Positions 25,230 through 34,349 of a stretch of 64,000 nt of DNA are shown here, one piece after another. The DNA lies in the NCBI RefSeq assembly GCF_041146875.1, contig NZ_JBFRXP010000008.1, forward strand, positions 62,001-126,000, read 5' to 3'. Below the pieces are notes generated by a model. It did not search any database, had not been told where the DNA came from, and worked only from the letters and a program-made list of their open reading frames with translations. Both the position numbers and the translations under genes were made by a program. Each line of letters starts with the position of its first letter. Positions within the stretch are counted from its first letter, which is position 1. Origin of the DNA: Igneacidithiobacillus sp041146875 (lineage in GTDB: Bacteria; Pseudomonadota; Gammaproteobacteria; Acidithiobacillales; Acidithiobacillaceae).

Positions 25230-26295
25230 GGGCGTGCTCATCGCTGCCGGCGGCACTGGGGGGCACATCTTCCCTGCTCTCTCCGTCGCGCGCGAGCTGC
25301 GCGCCCAAGGTGTCGCGGTCGACTGGATTGGTACCGCGCAAGGCATGGAGCAGCGACTGGTTCCTGCGGCAGGCTACCCCCTGCACCAACTGCAGATGCA
25401 AGGCTTGCGCGGCAAGGGCTGGAAACGCTGGCTCAGCGCCCCTTGGCGTTTGGGACGAGCGGTGCTACAGGCGCGCCAGATTCTGCGTCAGTGCGAGGCC
25501 GAAGCGGTGCTGGGCATGGGAGGATACGTCTCGGCGCCCGCCGGAATCGCTGCCTGGACCCTAGGTCGGCGCCTCTGCTTACATGAGCAGAATGCCATCC
25601 CCGGACTCGCGAATCGTCTACTCGCACCTCTGGCCGCGCAGGTCTTTGCCGGCTTCCCCGATACCGGGCTGCGCAAGGCCCGTTGGGTGGGGAATCCGGT
25701 ACGTGCAGAGATTGCCGCCTTGCCAGAGCCTCGGGTCCGTTTCGCGCAACGGCAGGGTAAGCCGCGGGTCTTGATCATGGGTGGCAGTCAGGGGGCGCAG
25801 GTACTGAACGATATCTGCTCCGCCACCCTTGCCGGCCTGCCAGCAGAGCAGCGACCGGAAATCTGGCACCAGTGCGGCACGGCTCACTTGGAAAAGACGC
25901 AAACCGCCTATGCCGCTGCCGGCGTCAAGGCCCGGGTCGAGGCATTCATCGACGATGTGGCAGGAGCCCTTAGCTGGGCGGATCTCGCCATTTGCCGTGC
26001 CGGTGCAGCGACGGTAGCGGAGCTCAGTGCTGCGGGGCTCGGCAGTCTGCTGATTCCGTTCCCTTTTGCTGTCGATGACCACCAGGCGGCCAATGCCCGT
26101 TTTCTGGAAGATGCCGGCGCGGCACGCATGTTGCGCCAAGAGGGGCTTGATGCCGCGCAACTGCGCAGCATTCTGCTACCACTGCTCCAAGATCCGCAGC
26201 TGCGCCTGCGTTGGGCGGAGGCCGCCCGGCGCCAGGCACGCGTCCATGCGGCGCAGGAAGTCGCCGCTGCCTGTGGAGGACTTACAGATGCGTAA
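25222..26295 (+). CDS. murG: UDP-GlcNAc:lipid I N-acetylglucosaminyltransferase MurG
   Basis: A 357-residue peripheral GT-B glycosyltransferase (GT28) producing lipid II. The N-terminal G loop is AAGGTGGHIFPALSVA; EADAVLGMGGYVSAP-like and CLHEQNAIPGLANRLL motifs follow, then IMGGSQGAQVLND and the donor-binding CRAGAATVAEL and PFPFAVDDHQAANARFL. The ATG at 25222 is chosen; an upstream in-frame start would add an arginine-rich stretch that is only the frame-shifted FtsW tail repeat. Confidence 0.97.
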   Translation: MAKGVLIAAGGTGGHIFPALSVARELRAQGVAVDWIGTAQGMEQRLVPAAGYPLHQLQMQGLRGKGWKRWLSAPWRLGRAVLQARQILRQCEAEAVLGMGGYVSAPAGIAAWTLGRRLCLHEQNAIPGLANRLLAPLAAQVFAGFPDTGLRKARWVGNPVRAEIAALPEPRVRFAQRQGKPRVLIMGGSQGAQVLNDICSATLAGLPAEQRPEIWHQCGTAHLEKTQTAYAAAGVKARVEAFIDDVAGALSWADLAICRAGAATVAELSAAGLGSLLIPFPFAVDDHQAANARFLEDAGAARMLRQEGLDAAQLRSILLPLLQDPQLRLRWAEAARRQARVHAAQEVAAACGGLTDA

Positions 26296-27685
26296 CTGGG
26301 TACGACAGATCCATCTGGTAGGCATCGGCGGCGCCGGCATGCGCGGCATCGCCGAGGTCCTTCTGAATCTTGGCTATGCCGTTTCTGGCTCCGATCTACG
26401 CCCAGGTCCGGCGACCTTGCGCTTGAGCGACCTGGGCGCCAGCATTTTCACTGGCCATGTAGCCGCTAACGTACGCGGCGCCGACGTCGTTGTGGTATCG
26501 TCCGCCATCAGCAACGACAATCCCGAGATTGTCGCCGCACGCGAGCAGCGCATCCCGGTCATCCGCCGGGCGGAGATGCTGGCGGAACTGATGCGCTTCA
26601 AGCAGGGCATCGCTATCGCCGGTACCCACGGCAAGACCACCACCACCAGTCTGGTGGCGAGCATCCTCGGCGCTGGCGGCCTCGACCCCACCTTCGTCAT
26701 TGGTGGCCGCCTGAAAAGTGCTGGCACGCACGCCGCCCTCGGCAGTGGCGAGTATCTCGTTGCTGAAGCGGATGAGTCCGATGCCTCTTTCCTCTATCTT
26801 GCACCAGTTATGGCCGTGGTCACCAACATCGATGCCGATCACATGGAGACCTACGGCAACACCATGGCACAATTGCGCGCTGCCTTCCTGCAATTTCTCC
26901 AGCGTCTACCCTTCTACGGCCTGGCGGTGCTGTGCACCGACGAACCCATGGTGCGCGGCCTGTTGCCAGAACTGCGTACCCCGGTGTTGGGCTATGGTCT
27001 GCAGGACGACAGCGACCTGCAGGCACGCAACATTCGCTACCGCGGCATGGGTAGTGAGCTGGAGATCTGGCGCCGCGCCGATGGCCAGGCAGTACACTGG
27101 TTCGACCTGCAGCTCAACATCCCCGGTGAGCACAATGTCCTCAACGCCCTCGCCGCCATTGGCATTGCCAGCAAGGTCGGGGTGAGTCAGGAAACCATTG
27201 CCCAAGCCCTGGCCGAATTCCGTGGTGTGGCGCGGCGCTTTGAGCTGCTCGGCGATTGGCAGGGGTACAGTATTGTCGATGATTACGGCCACCATCCCCG
27301 AGAGCTGGCGGCCACCATCGCTGCCGCGCGACGGATTTGGCCGCAGCGGCCCCTGGTCCTGCTCTTTCAGCCGCATCGTTTTACCCGTACCCGCGACCTC
27401 TTCAGTGACTTTGTCGAGGTCTTGGCGCAAGCCGACCGCAGCATTCTCCTGGACGTCTATCCCGCCGGGGAGGCGCCCATCGCCGGTGCCGACAGCGTCA
27501 ACCTGGCTGCCACGCTACAGCAGCGCGGCGCCGACGTACTGCACCTGCCCGACATTTTGCAGGAGCCGCAACAGCTTCTTGCCCATCTTCCCGACAATGC
27601 CGTGCTGCTCTGTATGGGCGCGGGCAACATCAGTCAGCTTGCCGGTCGTTGGGATGAGGTCTTCGGCATGGAGGGGCAAGGATGA
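26288..27685 (+). CDS. murC: UDP-MurNAc:L-alanine ligase MurC
   Basis: A 465-residue Mur ligase that starts the stem peptide. It begins with the nucleotide-fold motif HLVGIGGAGMRGIAEVLLN; P-loop AGTHGKTTTTSLVASIL near residue 113; NIDADHMETYG, FDLQLNIPGEHNVLNA and DDYGHHPRELAATI are further signatures. It is slightly shorter than the E. coli enzyme. The start overlaps murG by 8 bases; the stop overlaps the murB ATG. Confidence 0.97.
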   Translation: MRNWVRQIHLVGIGGAGMRGIAEVLLNLGYAVSGSDLRPGPATLRLSDLGASIFTGHVAANVRGADVVVVSSAISNDNPEIVAAREQRIPVIRRAEMLAELMRFKQGIAIAGTHGKTTTTSLVASILGAGGLDPTFVIGGRLKSAGTHAALGSGEYLVAEADESDASFLYLAPVMAVVTNIDADHMETYGNTMAQLRAAFLQFLQRLPFYGLAVLCTDEPMVRGLLPELRTPVLGYGLQDDSDLQARNIRYRGMGSELEIWRRADGQAVHWFDLQLNIPGEHNVLNALAAIGIASKVGVSQETIAQALAEFRGVARRFELLGDWQGYSIVDDYGHHPRELAATIAAARRIWPQRPLVLLFQPHRFTRTRDLFSDFVEVLAQADRSILLDVYPAGEAPIAGADSVNLAATLQQRGADVLHLPDILQEPQQLLAHLPDNAVLLCMGAGNISQLAGRWDEVFGMEGQG

Positions 27686-28560
27686 TTGGCGGCCGCTTGC
27701 GCCTGGGAGAATCCCTCGCCCGGCATAGCAGCTGGCGCGTCGGTGGGCCGGCAGAGAACTTTTACCTCCCCGCTACCGCTGATGATTTGGCGGGCTTCTT
27801 ACGCGACTTTGCGCGTGGCCCGATCACCTGGCTGGGCTTGGGTAGCAATGTCCTGCTACGCGATGGCGGCCTGCGCGGCACGGTGATTTGCCTGGCCCAC
27901 GGCCTTGAGCAGATGGAACTGGCGGCCGATGGCGAAATCATTGCCGAGGCTGGCGTGTCCGCCGTCAAACTCGCCCATTTTGCGGCCAAGAATGGCCTGG
28001 CTGGGGCAGAATTTCTGGCTGGAATCCCCGGTACCCTGGGGGGATGTCTAGCGATGAATGCCGGCGCCCATGGTGGTGAAACCTGGCCCCTCCTGGAATG
28101 GGTTGAGCTGCTGCATCCGAATGGCGAACGCGAGCGTCGTGCCGCGAGCGCCTTTCAGGTGGGCTATCGCTCGGTACGTGGTCAGGGCGATGCCTGTTTT
28201 GTGCGTGCCGGTTTGCGCTTGCCCACTGGGGAGCCAGAGGCGCTACGCGCGCAACTGCGTGCCTGGCAGAACCAACGGGCAGCGACACAACCTTTGTCCT
28301 GGCCCAGTTGTGGCTCGGTCTTCCGTAATCCATCAGGCGATCACGCGGCGCGGCTTATCGAAGCAGCGGGGCTGAAAGGTCGCCGGGTTGGTGACGCGGA
28401 GGTCAGCACGCAACACGCCAATTTCATTCTCAACCGCGGGCAGGCGCGCTCGCGCGAAATAGAGGCCCTGGTCATGGAGGTGCAGGAAACGGTGCGCAAG
28501 CAGTTCAACGTCGTTTTGCAACCGGAAATGCGGGTACTAGGAGAGCATCATGATGACTGA
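27682..28560 (+). CDS. murB: UDP-N-acetylenolpyruvylglucosamine reductase MurB
   Basis: A 292-residue FAD-dependent reductase forming UDP-MurNAc. FAD-binding motifs are SSWRVGGPAENF and WLGLGSNVLLRDGGLRGTVI; GAEFLAGIPGTLGGCLAMNAGAHGG (shown in part) is the core signature; the catalytic Ser lies in SCGSVFRNPSGDHA. The short form corresponds to type II MurB enzymes rather than the longer E. coli type I. The start overlaps murC (ATGA) and the end overlaps ddl by 11 bases. Confidence 0.97.
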   Translation: MIGGRLRLGESLARHSSWRVGGPAENFYLPATADDLAGFLRDFARGPITWLGLGSNVLLRDGGLRGTVICLAHGLEQMELAADGEIIAEAGVSAVKLAHFAAKNGLAGAEFLAGIPGTLGGCLAMNAGAHGGETWPLLEWVELLHPNGERERRAASAFQVGYRSVRGQGDACFVRAGLRLPTGEPEALRAQLRAWQNQRAATQPLSWPSCGSVFRNPSGDHAARLIEAAGLKGRRVGDAEVSTQHANFILNRGQARSREIEALVMEVQETVRKQFNVVLQPEMRVLGEHHDD

Positions 28561-29467
28561 GATGCAACGCATTGGCGTGCTCTACGGCGGCCCATCAAGT
28601 GAACGGGAGGTCTCACTGCTCAGCGGCGCGGCGGTGCTAGAGGCCCTGCAAAGTGCTGGCTTCGATGTCTGTGGTATTGACGTGGAGCCGCAGCGCATGG
28701 GTGAACAATTGCGCGATCAAGCCATCGACATCGCCTTCAATGTCTGCCACGGTGCCTTTGGCGAAGACGGGCATCTCCAGGCCAGCCTCGATAATCTGGG
28801 GATTTCCTACACCGGCAGCGGCGTGCTCGCCAGCGCCTTGTCGATGGACAAGTGGCGCTGCAAACGCATCTGGCAGAGCGCCGGACTGCCCACTACTCAC
28901 GGCATCCTGTTACGCAGCGACGATGCGATACCCGGCACGTTGTCTACCTGGGGCTGGCCGCTCTTCGTCAAGCCCAACCGCGGTGGTTCCAGCATTGGCG
29001 TCAGTCGCGTGGGCAATGCGCAAGAGCTGGAAAGCGCGCTCGGCGCGGCCTTCGCCTACGACAGCGAGGTGCTGGTGGAAGCCGCCATTACCGGTAAGGA
29101 AGTCACCGTTGCCATCGTCCATGGTCGTGCCCTGCCCCCCATCGTCATTCAAGCCAGTGGCAGTTTCTATGACTACCACGCCAAGTATATTGCCGAAGAT
29201 ACCCGCTATCTGCTGCCCTCCGGCCTTGGCGATGCGCTCGACGGCAAATTGCAAACCCTCGCCACCCAGGCCTTTGCCGAAATCGATGGTAGCGGCTGGG
29301 GGCGAGTGGATTTTCTCTTGGACGAGTCCGGTACGCCGGCCTTGCTCGAAATCAATAGTGTTCCTGGCATGACCAGCCACAGCCTGGTGCCCATGGCGGC
29401 CCGCGCCGTCGGCTGGGACTTTGCCGAATTATGCAGACGCATCCTCGATCCGAGGAGGGGAGGATAG
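28550..29467 (+). CDS. ddl: D-alanine--D-alanine ligase
   Basis: A 305-residue ATP-grasp ligase (DdlB-type by size and position). Motifs: VLYGGPSSEREVSLLSG at the N-terminus, CHGAFGEDGHLQ, KPNRGGSSIGVSRV (ATP-binding Lys), EVTVAIVHGRALPPIVI, and LLEINSVPGMTSHSLVPMAA. It supplies D-Ala-D-Ala to MurF. A second ATG lies 3 bases downstream of the chosen start. It overlaps murB by 11 bases. Confidence 0.97.
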   Translation: MMTEMQRIGVLYGGPSSEREVSLLSGAAVLEALQSAGFDVCGIDVEPQRMGEQLRDQAIDIAFNVCHGAFGEDGHLQASLDNLGISYTGSGVLASALSMDKWRCKRIWQSAGLPTTHGILLRSDDAIPGTLSTWGWPLFVKPNRGGSSIGVSRVGNAQELESALGAAFAYDSEVLVEAAITGKEVTVAIVHGRALPPIVIQASGSFYDYHAKYIAEDTRYLLPSGLGDALDGKLQTLATQAFAEIDGSGWGRVDFLLDESGTPALLEINSVPGMTSHSLVPMAARAVGWDFAELCRRILDPRRGG

Positions 29468-29470
29468 GCC

Positions 29471-30340
29471 ATGGTGAGCGCAATTCGTGATCTACAGGGA
29501 TATCGGCGGGAGCCTGTGGCCAGAGCCGCACCGCAGGAGTCGGCGGAGAAACCCGTAGCGGCCAGCGCCCCGACCCATCCGTTTCCCTGGGGCAAGGCGC
29601 TGCGCGGCACGCTCTGGGGCGCCGGCCTGCTGGCTATTGGCTTGGGCGCTTGGCAGGGCTGGAATTTCATCCGCCAACCGTCGTTGCTACCCATTGACAG
29701 CGTTCATATTGAGGGGCTCGCGCCAAGCATACCGATCTACCGGGTCAATCGCGCCATTGCGCCGTTTCTTGCGCAGGGCTTTTTCTGGGTTGACCTGAGT
29801 ACCATGCGCCACGCTCTGCAGAATGTGCCATGGGTGGCGAATGCCGATGTACGCCGGGTTTGGCCCGACCGCATCGAGGTTGATCTGCAAGCAGTGCAGC
29901 CGGCAGCACGCTGGTTGGGGGGCGCCGGTGAGGTGCTGGGCAAAGACGGTAAGGTCTATCAGGTACCGGCAGACGAAGTGCCGAAGCAACTCCCCGCCCT
30001 CTTCGGTCCAGCAGATGCCGGACTGCAGATGCTGCAAAAGCGGGAAAAGATCAATCAGGCCTTGGCGCCGCTCCAGTTACAGGTGCGCGCCCTGGAGCTC
30101 AATCAGCGCGGCGGCTGGCGTTGCATCCTGAGTAACGGGGTGCGCCTGGTGCTGGGTCGCGAGAAGGTCATTAAGGGGGTACAGCGCTGGGTTGCTGTCG
30201 CCCCGGAGATTCAACAGTACCTGGTACCCGGCGCCAGCATGGATTTGCGCTACAACAACGGTTTCGCGGTCGCCTTGCCTGAGGCGGCTTCTACGAGTGT
30301 CAGTGAGGGGCCGGCAGCCCCAAGGAGTGAAAGGAAATGA
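29471..30340 (+). CDS. ftsQ: Cell division protein FtsQ
   Basis: A 289-residue bitopic divisome protein: ~40-residue cytoplasmic tail, one membrane segment (GTLWGAGLLAIGLGAWQG), a periplasmic POTRA domain starting IDSVHIEGL, then the FtsQ beta domain (PWVANADVRRVWPDRIEVDLQ, GVRLVLGREKVIKGVQRW). FtsQ links FtsB/FtsL to the divisome. It follows ddl by 3 bases and overlaps ftsA by 4. Confidence 0.95.
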   Translation: MVSAIRDLQGYRREPVARAAPQESAEKPVAASAPTHPFPWGKALRGTLWGAGLLAIGLGAWQGWNFIRQPSLLPIDSVHIEGLAPSIPIYRVNRAIAPFLAQGFFWVDLSTMRHALQNVPWVANADVRRVWPDRIEVDLQAVQPAARWLGGAGEVLGKDGKVYQVPADEVPKQLPALFGPADAGLQMLQKREKINQALAPLQLQVRALELNQRGGWRCILSNGVRLVLGREKVIKGVQRWVAVAPEIQQYLVPGASMDLRYNNGFAVALPEAASTSVSEGPAAPRSERK

Positions 30341-31620
30341 AACGCGGCAATCAAGAACTCATCGTCGGTCTGGATATCGGCACCTCTAAGGTCGCCTGCA
30401 TCGTGGCGCAAGCGCGCTCCACGGGCGAGGCAGAAATCATTGGCGTCGGCCAACACCCCTCTCGCGGTCTGAAAAAGGGCGTGGTAGTCGACATTGAATC
30501 CACCGTCCAGGCCATCAATCGCGCCGTGCAGGAAGCCGAGCTCATGGCCGGCGTGCAAATCCATGGCGCAGTAGTCGGCATTGCCGGCGGGCACATCCGC
30601 GGCTACAACAGCCACGGTATCGTCGCTATCAAAAACAAAGAAGTTAGTAATGATGACCTCGGTCGGGTGATGGACGCGGCGCGTGCTATCGTCATCCCGC
30701 AAGACCAGAGTGTCGTCCATGTCTTGCCCCAGGAATTCACCATCGACAGTCAGGAAGGGGTACGCGAGCCCATCGGCATGTCCGGCGTGCGGCTTGAGGC
30801 GCAGGTGCACATCGTCACCGGCTCGATCAGTGCTACGCAAAACATTGCCAAGTGCGTAGAACGCTGTGGCCTGCAAGTGCAGGGATTGGTCCTTGAGCAA
30901 TTGGCTTCAGCCGATGCCGTGCTGACGGCCGATGAAAAAGAGCTGGGGGTCTGCCTGGTCGATATTGGTGGCGGCACTACCGACATCGCCATTTTCCGTG
31001 ATGGCGCAGTCCGTCACACGGCAGTCATTCCGATTGCCGGCGACCAAATCACCAACGACATCGCCCTCGGTCTGCGCACACCCCCAGTCGAGGCCGAGCA
31101 GATCAAGAAGCTCTATGGCTGTGCGTTGGGTGACCTGATCGAGCAAGATGACGACATCCCGGTGCCCAGCGTCGGCGCGCGTCCGCCACGGACCATTTCC
31201 CGGCGGGTGCTCAATGACATCATCGAGCCGCGGGTGCGCGAGCTTTTCGAGCTGATTCAGGCGGAACTGCGTCGCACCGGCTTCGAAGATCTGGTCGCTG
31301 CGGGCGTGGTGCTCACCGGTGGTTCTAGCCGCCTGCAGGGAATGGCCGAACTGGCCGAGGAGATCCTCCACCTGCCCGTGCGCACCGGCGAGCCGATGCA
31401 TCTTGCCGGTATGGAGACGGTAGTGCGCGCGCCCTGGCATGCCACCGGGGTCGGATTGGTGATGTATGGCCTGCACAACGGCCTCGCGGGCCAGGCCGAG
31501 CCGCTGCAGCAACCTGCCGCCGCCGCTACCGGTACGGTACGCGATGACGGCCATCGCGCCGCGGCCATGGGCAGCGTCCTTGGCAAACTGCGCAATTGGG
31601 TGCAGACCAGCTTCGGCTGA
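30337..31620 (+). CDS. ftsA: Cell division protein FtsA
   Basis: A 427-residue actin-fold ATPase tethering FtsZ to the membrane. Phosphate-1 motif VGLDIGTSKVACIV; phosphate-2 CLVDIGGGTTDIAIF; adenosine motif VLTGGSSRLQGMAELAEE. The C-terminus SVLGKLRNWVQTSFG is an amphipathic membrane-targeting helix. The segment ~388-412 is a low-complexity linker rich in Ala, Gln and Pro. ftsZ follows after 39 bases, which contain GAGAGG as its ribosome-binding site. Confidence 0.97.
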   Translation: MKRGNQELIVGLDIGTSKVACIVAQARSTGEAEIIGVGQHPSRGLKKGVVVDIESTVQAINRAVQEAELMAGVQIHGAVVGIAGGHIRGYNSHGIVAIKNKEVSNDDLGRVMDAARAIVIPQDQSVVHVLPQEFTIDSQEGVREPIGMSGVRLEAQVHIVTGSISATQNIAKCVERCGLQVQGLVLEQLASADAVLTADEKELGVCLVDIGGGTTDIAIFRDGAVRHTAVIPIAGDQITNDIALGLRTPPVEAEQIKKLYGCALGDLIEQDDDIPVPSVGARPPRTISRRVLNDIIEPRVRELFELIQAELRRTGFEDLVAAGVVLTGGSSRLQGMAELAEEILHLPVRTGEPMHLAGMETVVRAPWHATGVGLVMYGLHNGLAGQAEPLQQPAAAATGTVRDDGHRAAAMGSVLGKLRNWVQTSFG

Positions 31621-31659
31621 GCCACCCCTATCCCACATATCTAGCGAGAGGAACTGACA

Positions 31660-32829
31660 ATGTTTGAATTGAACGAAATGGAACAGGATGGGGCCGTCAT
31701 CAAAGTCATCGGCGTCGGTGGCGGCGGCGGTAACGCAATCAACAATATGGCGGCAACCGGGCTGGAGGGCGTAGAATTCATCAGCGCCAACACCGATGCC
31801 CAGGCCCTGCGCAACTCCAATGCGCAGCGTACCCTGCAGTTGGGTAACGAGTTGACACGTGGACTGGGTGCGGGTGCCAACCCGGAGATCGGAAAGAAGG
31901 CGGCGGAAGAGTGCCGCGAAGAGATTCGCGGCGTCCTCGAAAATACCGATATGCTTTTCATTACCACCGGCATGGGCGGTGGTACCGGCACCGGCGCGGC
32001 ACCCGTGGTCGCCTCGATCGCCCGCGATATGGGTATCCTAACCGTGGGCGTGGTTACCAAACCCTTCAACTTCGAAGGTAAAAAGCGCCAGCAGTACGCC
32101 CTCACCGGCATCGACGAGCTCGCCCAGCACGTTGATTCTTTAGTCATCATCCCCAACGAGAAATTATTGGCGGTACTGGGCAAACAGATCAGTCTGCGCG
32201 ATGCCTATCTTGCTGCTGATAATGTTTTGATGGGCGCCGTGCAGGGTATTTCCGAGCTGATCACTCGTCCCGGGTTGATGAACCTCGACTTTGCCGACGT
32301 ACGCACGGTAATGTCGGGCATGGGTCTGGCGATGATGGGCACTGCCGCCGCCCGTGGCGAAAGCCGCGCCCGCGACGCCGCCAATCGTGCTGCCAGCAGC
32401 CCGTTGCTGGATGACATCAACCTCTCCGGCGCACGTGGCATCCTCGTCAACATTACCGCCGGCAACGATCTATCCTTGGGTGAATTCGAGGAAGTGGGCG
32501 AGCTGATCCGCAGTTACGCCTCCGACGATGCCAACGTGAAGGTCGGCACCGTCATTGATGAGAACCTCGAGGGTGAGATGCGGGTAACCGTTGTCGCTAC
32601 TGGCCTGCAGCGTGAGCCGGTGCGTCTGGCGGTGGAAAACAACCGTCTGCGCCCTGAAGTAACGACGCCGGCCAATGCGGTCGATTGGCGGCAACTGGAT
32701 CGTCCGGCGGCCCTGCGCCAGCAGGCCACGCGCGCCGCGACCGGCACCGACAATCGCGCCGCGCCGCGCCCCGTAGCGGATTATGCCGACCTCGATATTC
32801 CGGCATTCCTACGTCGCCAAGCTGATTAA
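31660..32829 (+). CDS. ftsZ: Cell division GTPase FtsZ
   Basis: A 389-residue tubulin homologue forming the Z ring. Signatures: KVIGVGGGGGNAINNM, the GTP-binding GGGTGTGAAPV, NFDFADVRTVM-like NLDFADVRTVMSGMG with the synergy-loop Asp, and the conserved C-terminal peptide DYADLDIPAFLRRQAD that binds FtsA and ZipA/MinC. The Ala/Arg-rich linker (~residues 340-370) is typical. It is the last gene of the dcw cluster, ending 25 bases before a strong terminator. lpxC, usually next, is elsewhere in this window. Confidence 0.98.
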   Translation: MFELNEMEQDGAVIKVIGVGGGGGNAINNMAATGLEGVEFISANTDAQALRNSNAQRTLQLGNELTRGLGAGANPEIGKKAAEECREEIRGVLENTDMLFITTGMGGGTGTGAAPVVASIARDMGILTVGVVTKPFNFEGKKRQQYALTGIDELAQHVDSLVIIPNEKLLAVLGKQISLRDAYLAADNVLMGAVQGISELITRPGLMNLDFADVRTVMSGMGLAMMGTAAARGESRARDAANRAASSPLLDDINLSGARGILVNITAGNDLSLGEFEEVGELIRSYASDDANVKVGTVIDENLEGEMRVTVVATGLQREPVRLAVENNRLRPEVTTPANAVDWRQLDRPAALRQQATRAATGTDNRAAPRPVADYADLDIPAFLRRQAD

Positions 32830-32854
32830 AAACGCCTTTGCACTGACACCCCAC

Positions 32855-32877
32855 CCCGCCTCCGGCGGGTTTTTTTA
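32855..32877 (+). terminator. Rho-independent terminator of the dcw cluster
   Basis: CCCGCC (32855-32860), loop TCC, GGCGGG (32864-32869), immediately followed by eight T (32870-32877). Confidence 0.93.
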
Positions 32878-32964
32878 TTGCTGGTTGAACAGGTATGGGC
32901 GCGCTATGCTACGTAGCGGCTACCCGATCGCTGGTGGGGGTATCTCCTTATCAGCACTTTGCCG

Positions 32965-32993
32965 TAGAATGAGAAATACTCCTGTTTAACAGG
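32965..32993 (+). promoter_or_regulatory. Candidate promoter and palindromic operator before the ferritin-like gene
   Basis: TAGAAT (32965-32970) is a good -10; no clear -35 is seen 17 bases upstream. Directly after the expected start point is the near-perfect palindrome CCTGTTTAACAGG (32981-32993), well placed for a repressor. The binding protein is not known. Confidence 0.4.
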
Positions 32994-33019
32994 CAAGATT
33001 TTTGAGAGAGGTTGGCACC

Positions 33020-33850
33020 ATGTTATACCCGGAAATGTTCAGAGCTCTGGAAGCCGCCCGCTGGAACATGGAAAAGGACATCCCCTGGGATCTGTTCGAC
33101 GCCAGCAAGGTTAGCCCAGAGCACCTGCAAACCATCAAGATGAACGCCATTACCGAGTGGTCGGCCCTGCCCGCCACTGAGATGTTCCTGCGCGACAACC
33201 GCGACGATTCGGATTTTTCGGCTTTCATGTCCATCTGGTTTTACGAAGAACAGAAGCATGCCCTAGTACTCATGGAGTACCTGCGCCGCTTTGCTCCCGA
33301 CTATCTGCCCACGGAAGCAGAGCTGCATCAGGTACGCTTTGAGTTTGATCCCGCGCCGGCCATGGAAACCCTGATGCTGCACTTTTGCGGCGAGATTCGC
33401 TTGACCCACTGGTATAAGGCGGCATCCGAGTGGCATGAAGAGCCGGTGATCAAGTTCATCTACGAGACCCTGTCGAAGGACGAGGCCCGGCACGCCGGCA
33501 TCTATCTCAAATACATGCGTCGCGCCGTAGAACGTGTGGGCGACTCGGCGCGCCTGGCCTTTGCCAAGATTGGCGTGCTCATGGCCAATACCAAGACCGC
33601 CAAAGCGCTGCATCCTACTAATTTGCACGTCAACAAGGACATGTATCCGCAGGATAGCGTGCAAAGCCACCTGCCTGATCCCGGCTGGTTGGAGCGTTGG
33701 CTCGACACCCAGATCCATTTCGACAGCATCTGGGAAGGTAAAGTGGTCAACGGCATCCTACGGAATTTGTCGTCGTTACTCGACGTGCCGATTCGCAGTG
33801 CCAAGGACCTGAGTCAGTATCGCAAACGGATGGCTGCCTCGGCCGGCTAG
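33020..33850 (+). CDS. Ferritin-like diiron protein
   Basis: A 276-residue helical protein with candidate diiron ligands in the right order: E46 (ITEWSAL), E77 and H80 (YEEQKH), E125 (CGEIRL), E155 and H158 (DEARH). The paired ExxH motifs and ~75-residue spacing match the ferritin-like carboxylate superfamily, closest in layout to acyl-ACP desaturase-like or rubrerythrin-related oxidases. The activity (fatty-acid desaturation, peroxide or oxygen chemistry) cannot be assigned. The ATG at 33020 is preferred to a TTG upstream because AGAGAGG lies 9 bases before it. It appears monocistronic, between the ftsZ terminator and a lipoprotein gene. Confidence 0.75.
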   Translation: MLYPEMFRALEAARWNMEKDIPWDLFDASKVSPEHLQTIKMNAITEWSALPATEMFLRDNRDDSDFSAFMSIWFYEEQKHALVLMEYLRRFAPDYLPTEAELHQVRFEFDPAPAMETLMLHFCGEIRLTHWYKAASEWHEEPVIKFIYETLSKDEARHAGIYLKYMRRAVERVGDSARLAFAKIGVLMANTKTAKALHPTNLHVNKDMYPQDSVQSHLPDPGWLERWLDTQIHFDSIWEGKVVNGILRNLSSLLDVPIRSAKDLSQYRKRMAASAG

Positions 33851-33910
33851 TGTCGCCGCCCCCCGACAGGAACAGTCTGAAACACAGACAAACGCGTTGA
33901 TTTACAACAG

Positions 33911-33925
33911 GTGCCCATTGGGCAC
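33911..33925. other. Short hairpin in the gap before the lipoprotein gene
   Basis: GTGCCC-ATT-GGGCAC is a perfect 6-bp stem in the 133-base gap. It has no T-run, so it is not a convincing terminator; it could be a leader structure of the lipoprotein mRNA. Confidence 0.3.
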
Positions 33926-33983
33926 GGTTCCTGCTAATCGGTTCGGGAGTCAGCTTCTGACTGGGATAACGAGGAGAAAAACG

Positions 33984-34346
33984 ATGAAAAAATTATTGGG
34001 AGTAGGCTTTGCTACACTGCTTCTTGCAGGCTGCGCAAACAGTCCCTACGGTAACCCGTATGGATATAATGGATACGGTAGTAGCAGCCCTCTCGGTGGC
34101 AGTCCCACCACCACAGATACCGCTGCTGGCGCGGCACTAGGCGCTGTGGCTGGCGCAGTCATTGGTAATCAGAGTGGAAGCCCGCTAAGTGGCGCCGCCA
34201 TTGGCGCTGGCCTGGGTGGCCTGGCTGGCTATGCGCTATCGAAAAACCAGCAACAGCAGCCAAGCAACTGTCCGCCCGGGTATAACTGTGTCCAAAATGC
34301 CCCACCCCCTTCTTGCCCGCCGGGCTACACCTGTAACCCGCAATAA
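33984..34346 (+). CDS. Glycine-zipper outer-membrane lipoprotein
   Basis: A 120-residue lipoprotein: signal peptide KKLLGVGFATLLLAGC with lipobox LAGC, so the Cys at about residue 16 is lipidated. A Gly/Tyr/Asn/Ser-rich stretch follows, then a glycine-zipper domain (AAGAALGAVAGAVIGNQSG and AAIGAGLGGLAGYAL) like that of SlyB/Pcp/Lpp-associated 17-kDa antigens. The C-terminus carries two similar CPPGY.C units with four Cys that could form disulfides in the periplasm. GAGGAG precedes the ATG. Function unknown; probably envelope integrity. Confidence 0.85.
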   Translation: MKKLLGVGFATLLLAGCANSPYGNPYGYNGYGSSSPLGGSPTTTDTAAGAALGAVAGAVIGNQSGSPLSGAAIGAGLGGLAGYALSKNQQQQPSNCPPGYNCVQNAPPPSCPPGYTCNPQ

Positions 34347-34349
34347 CGG

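Noticed and set aside
33911..33925. Terminator after the ferritin-like gene
   Set aside because: The stem is perfect but no T-run follows on either strand.
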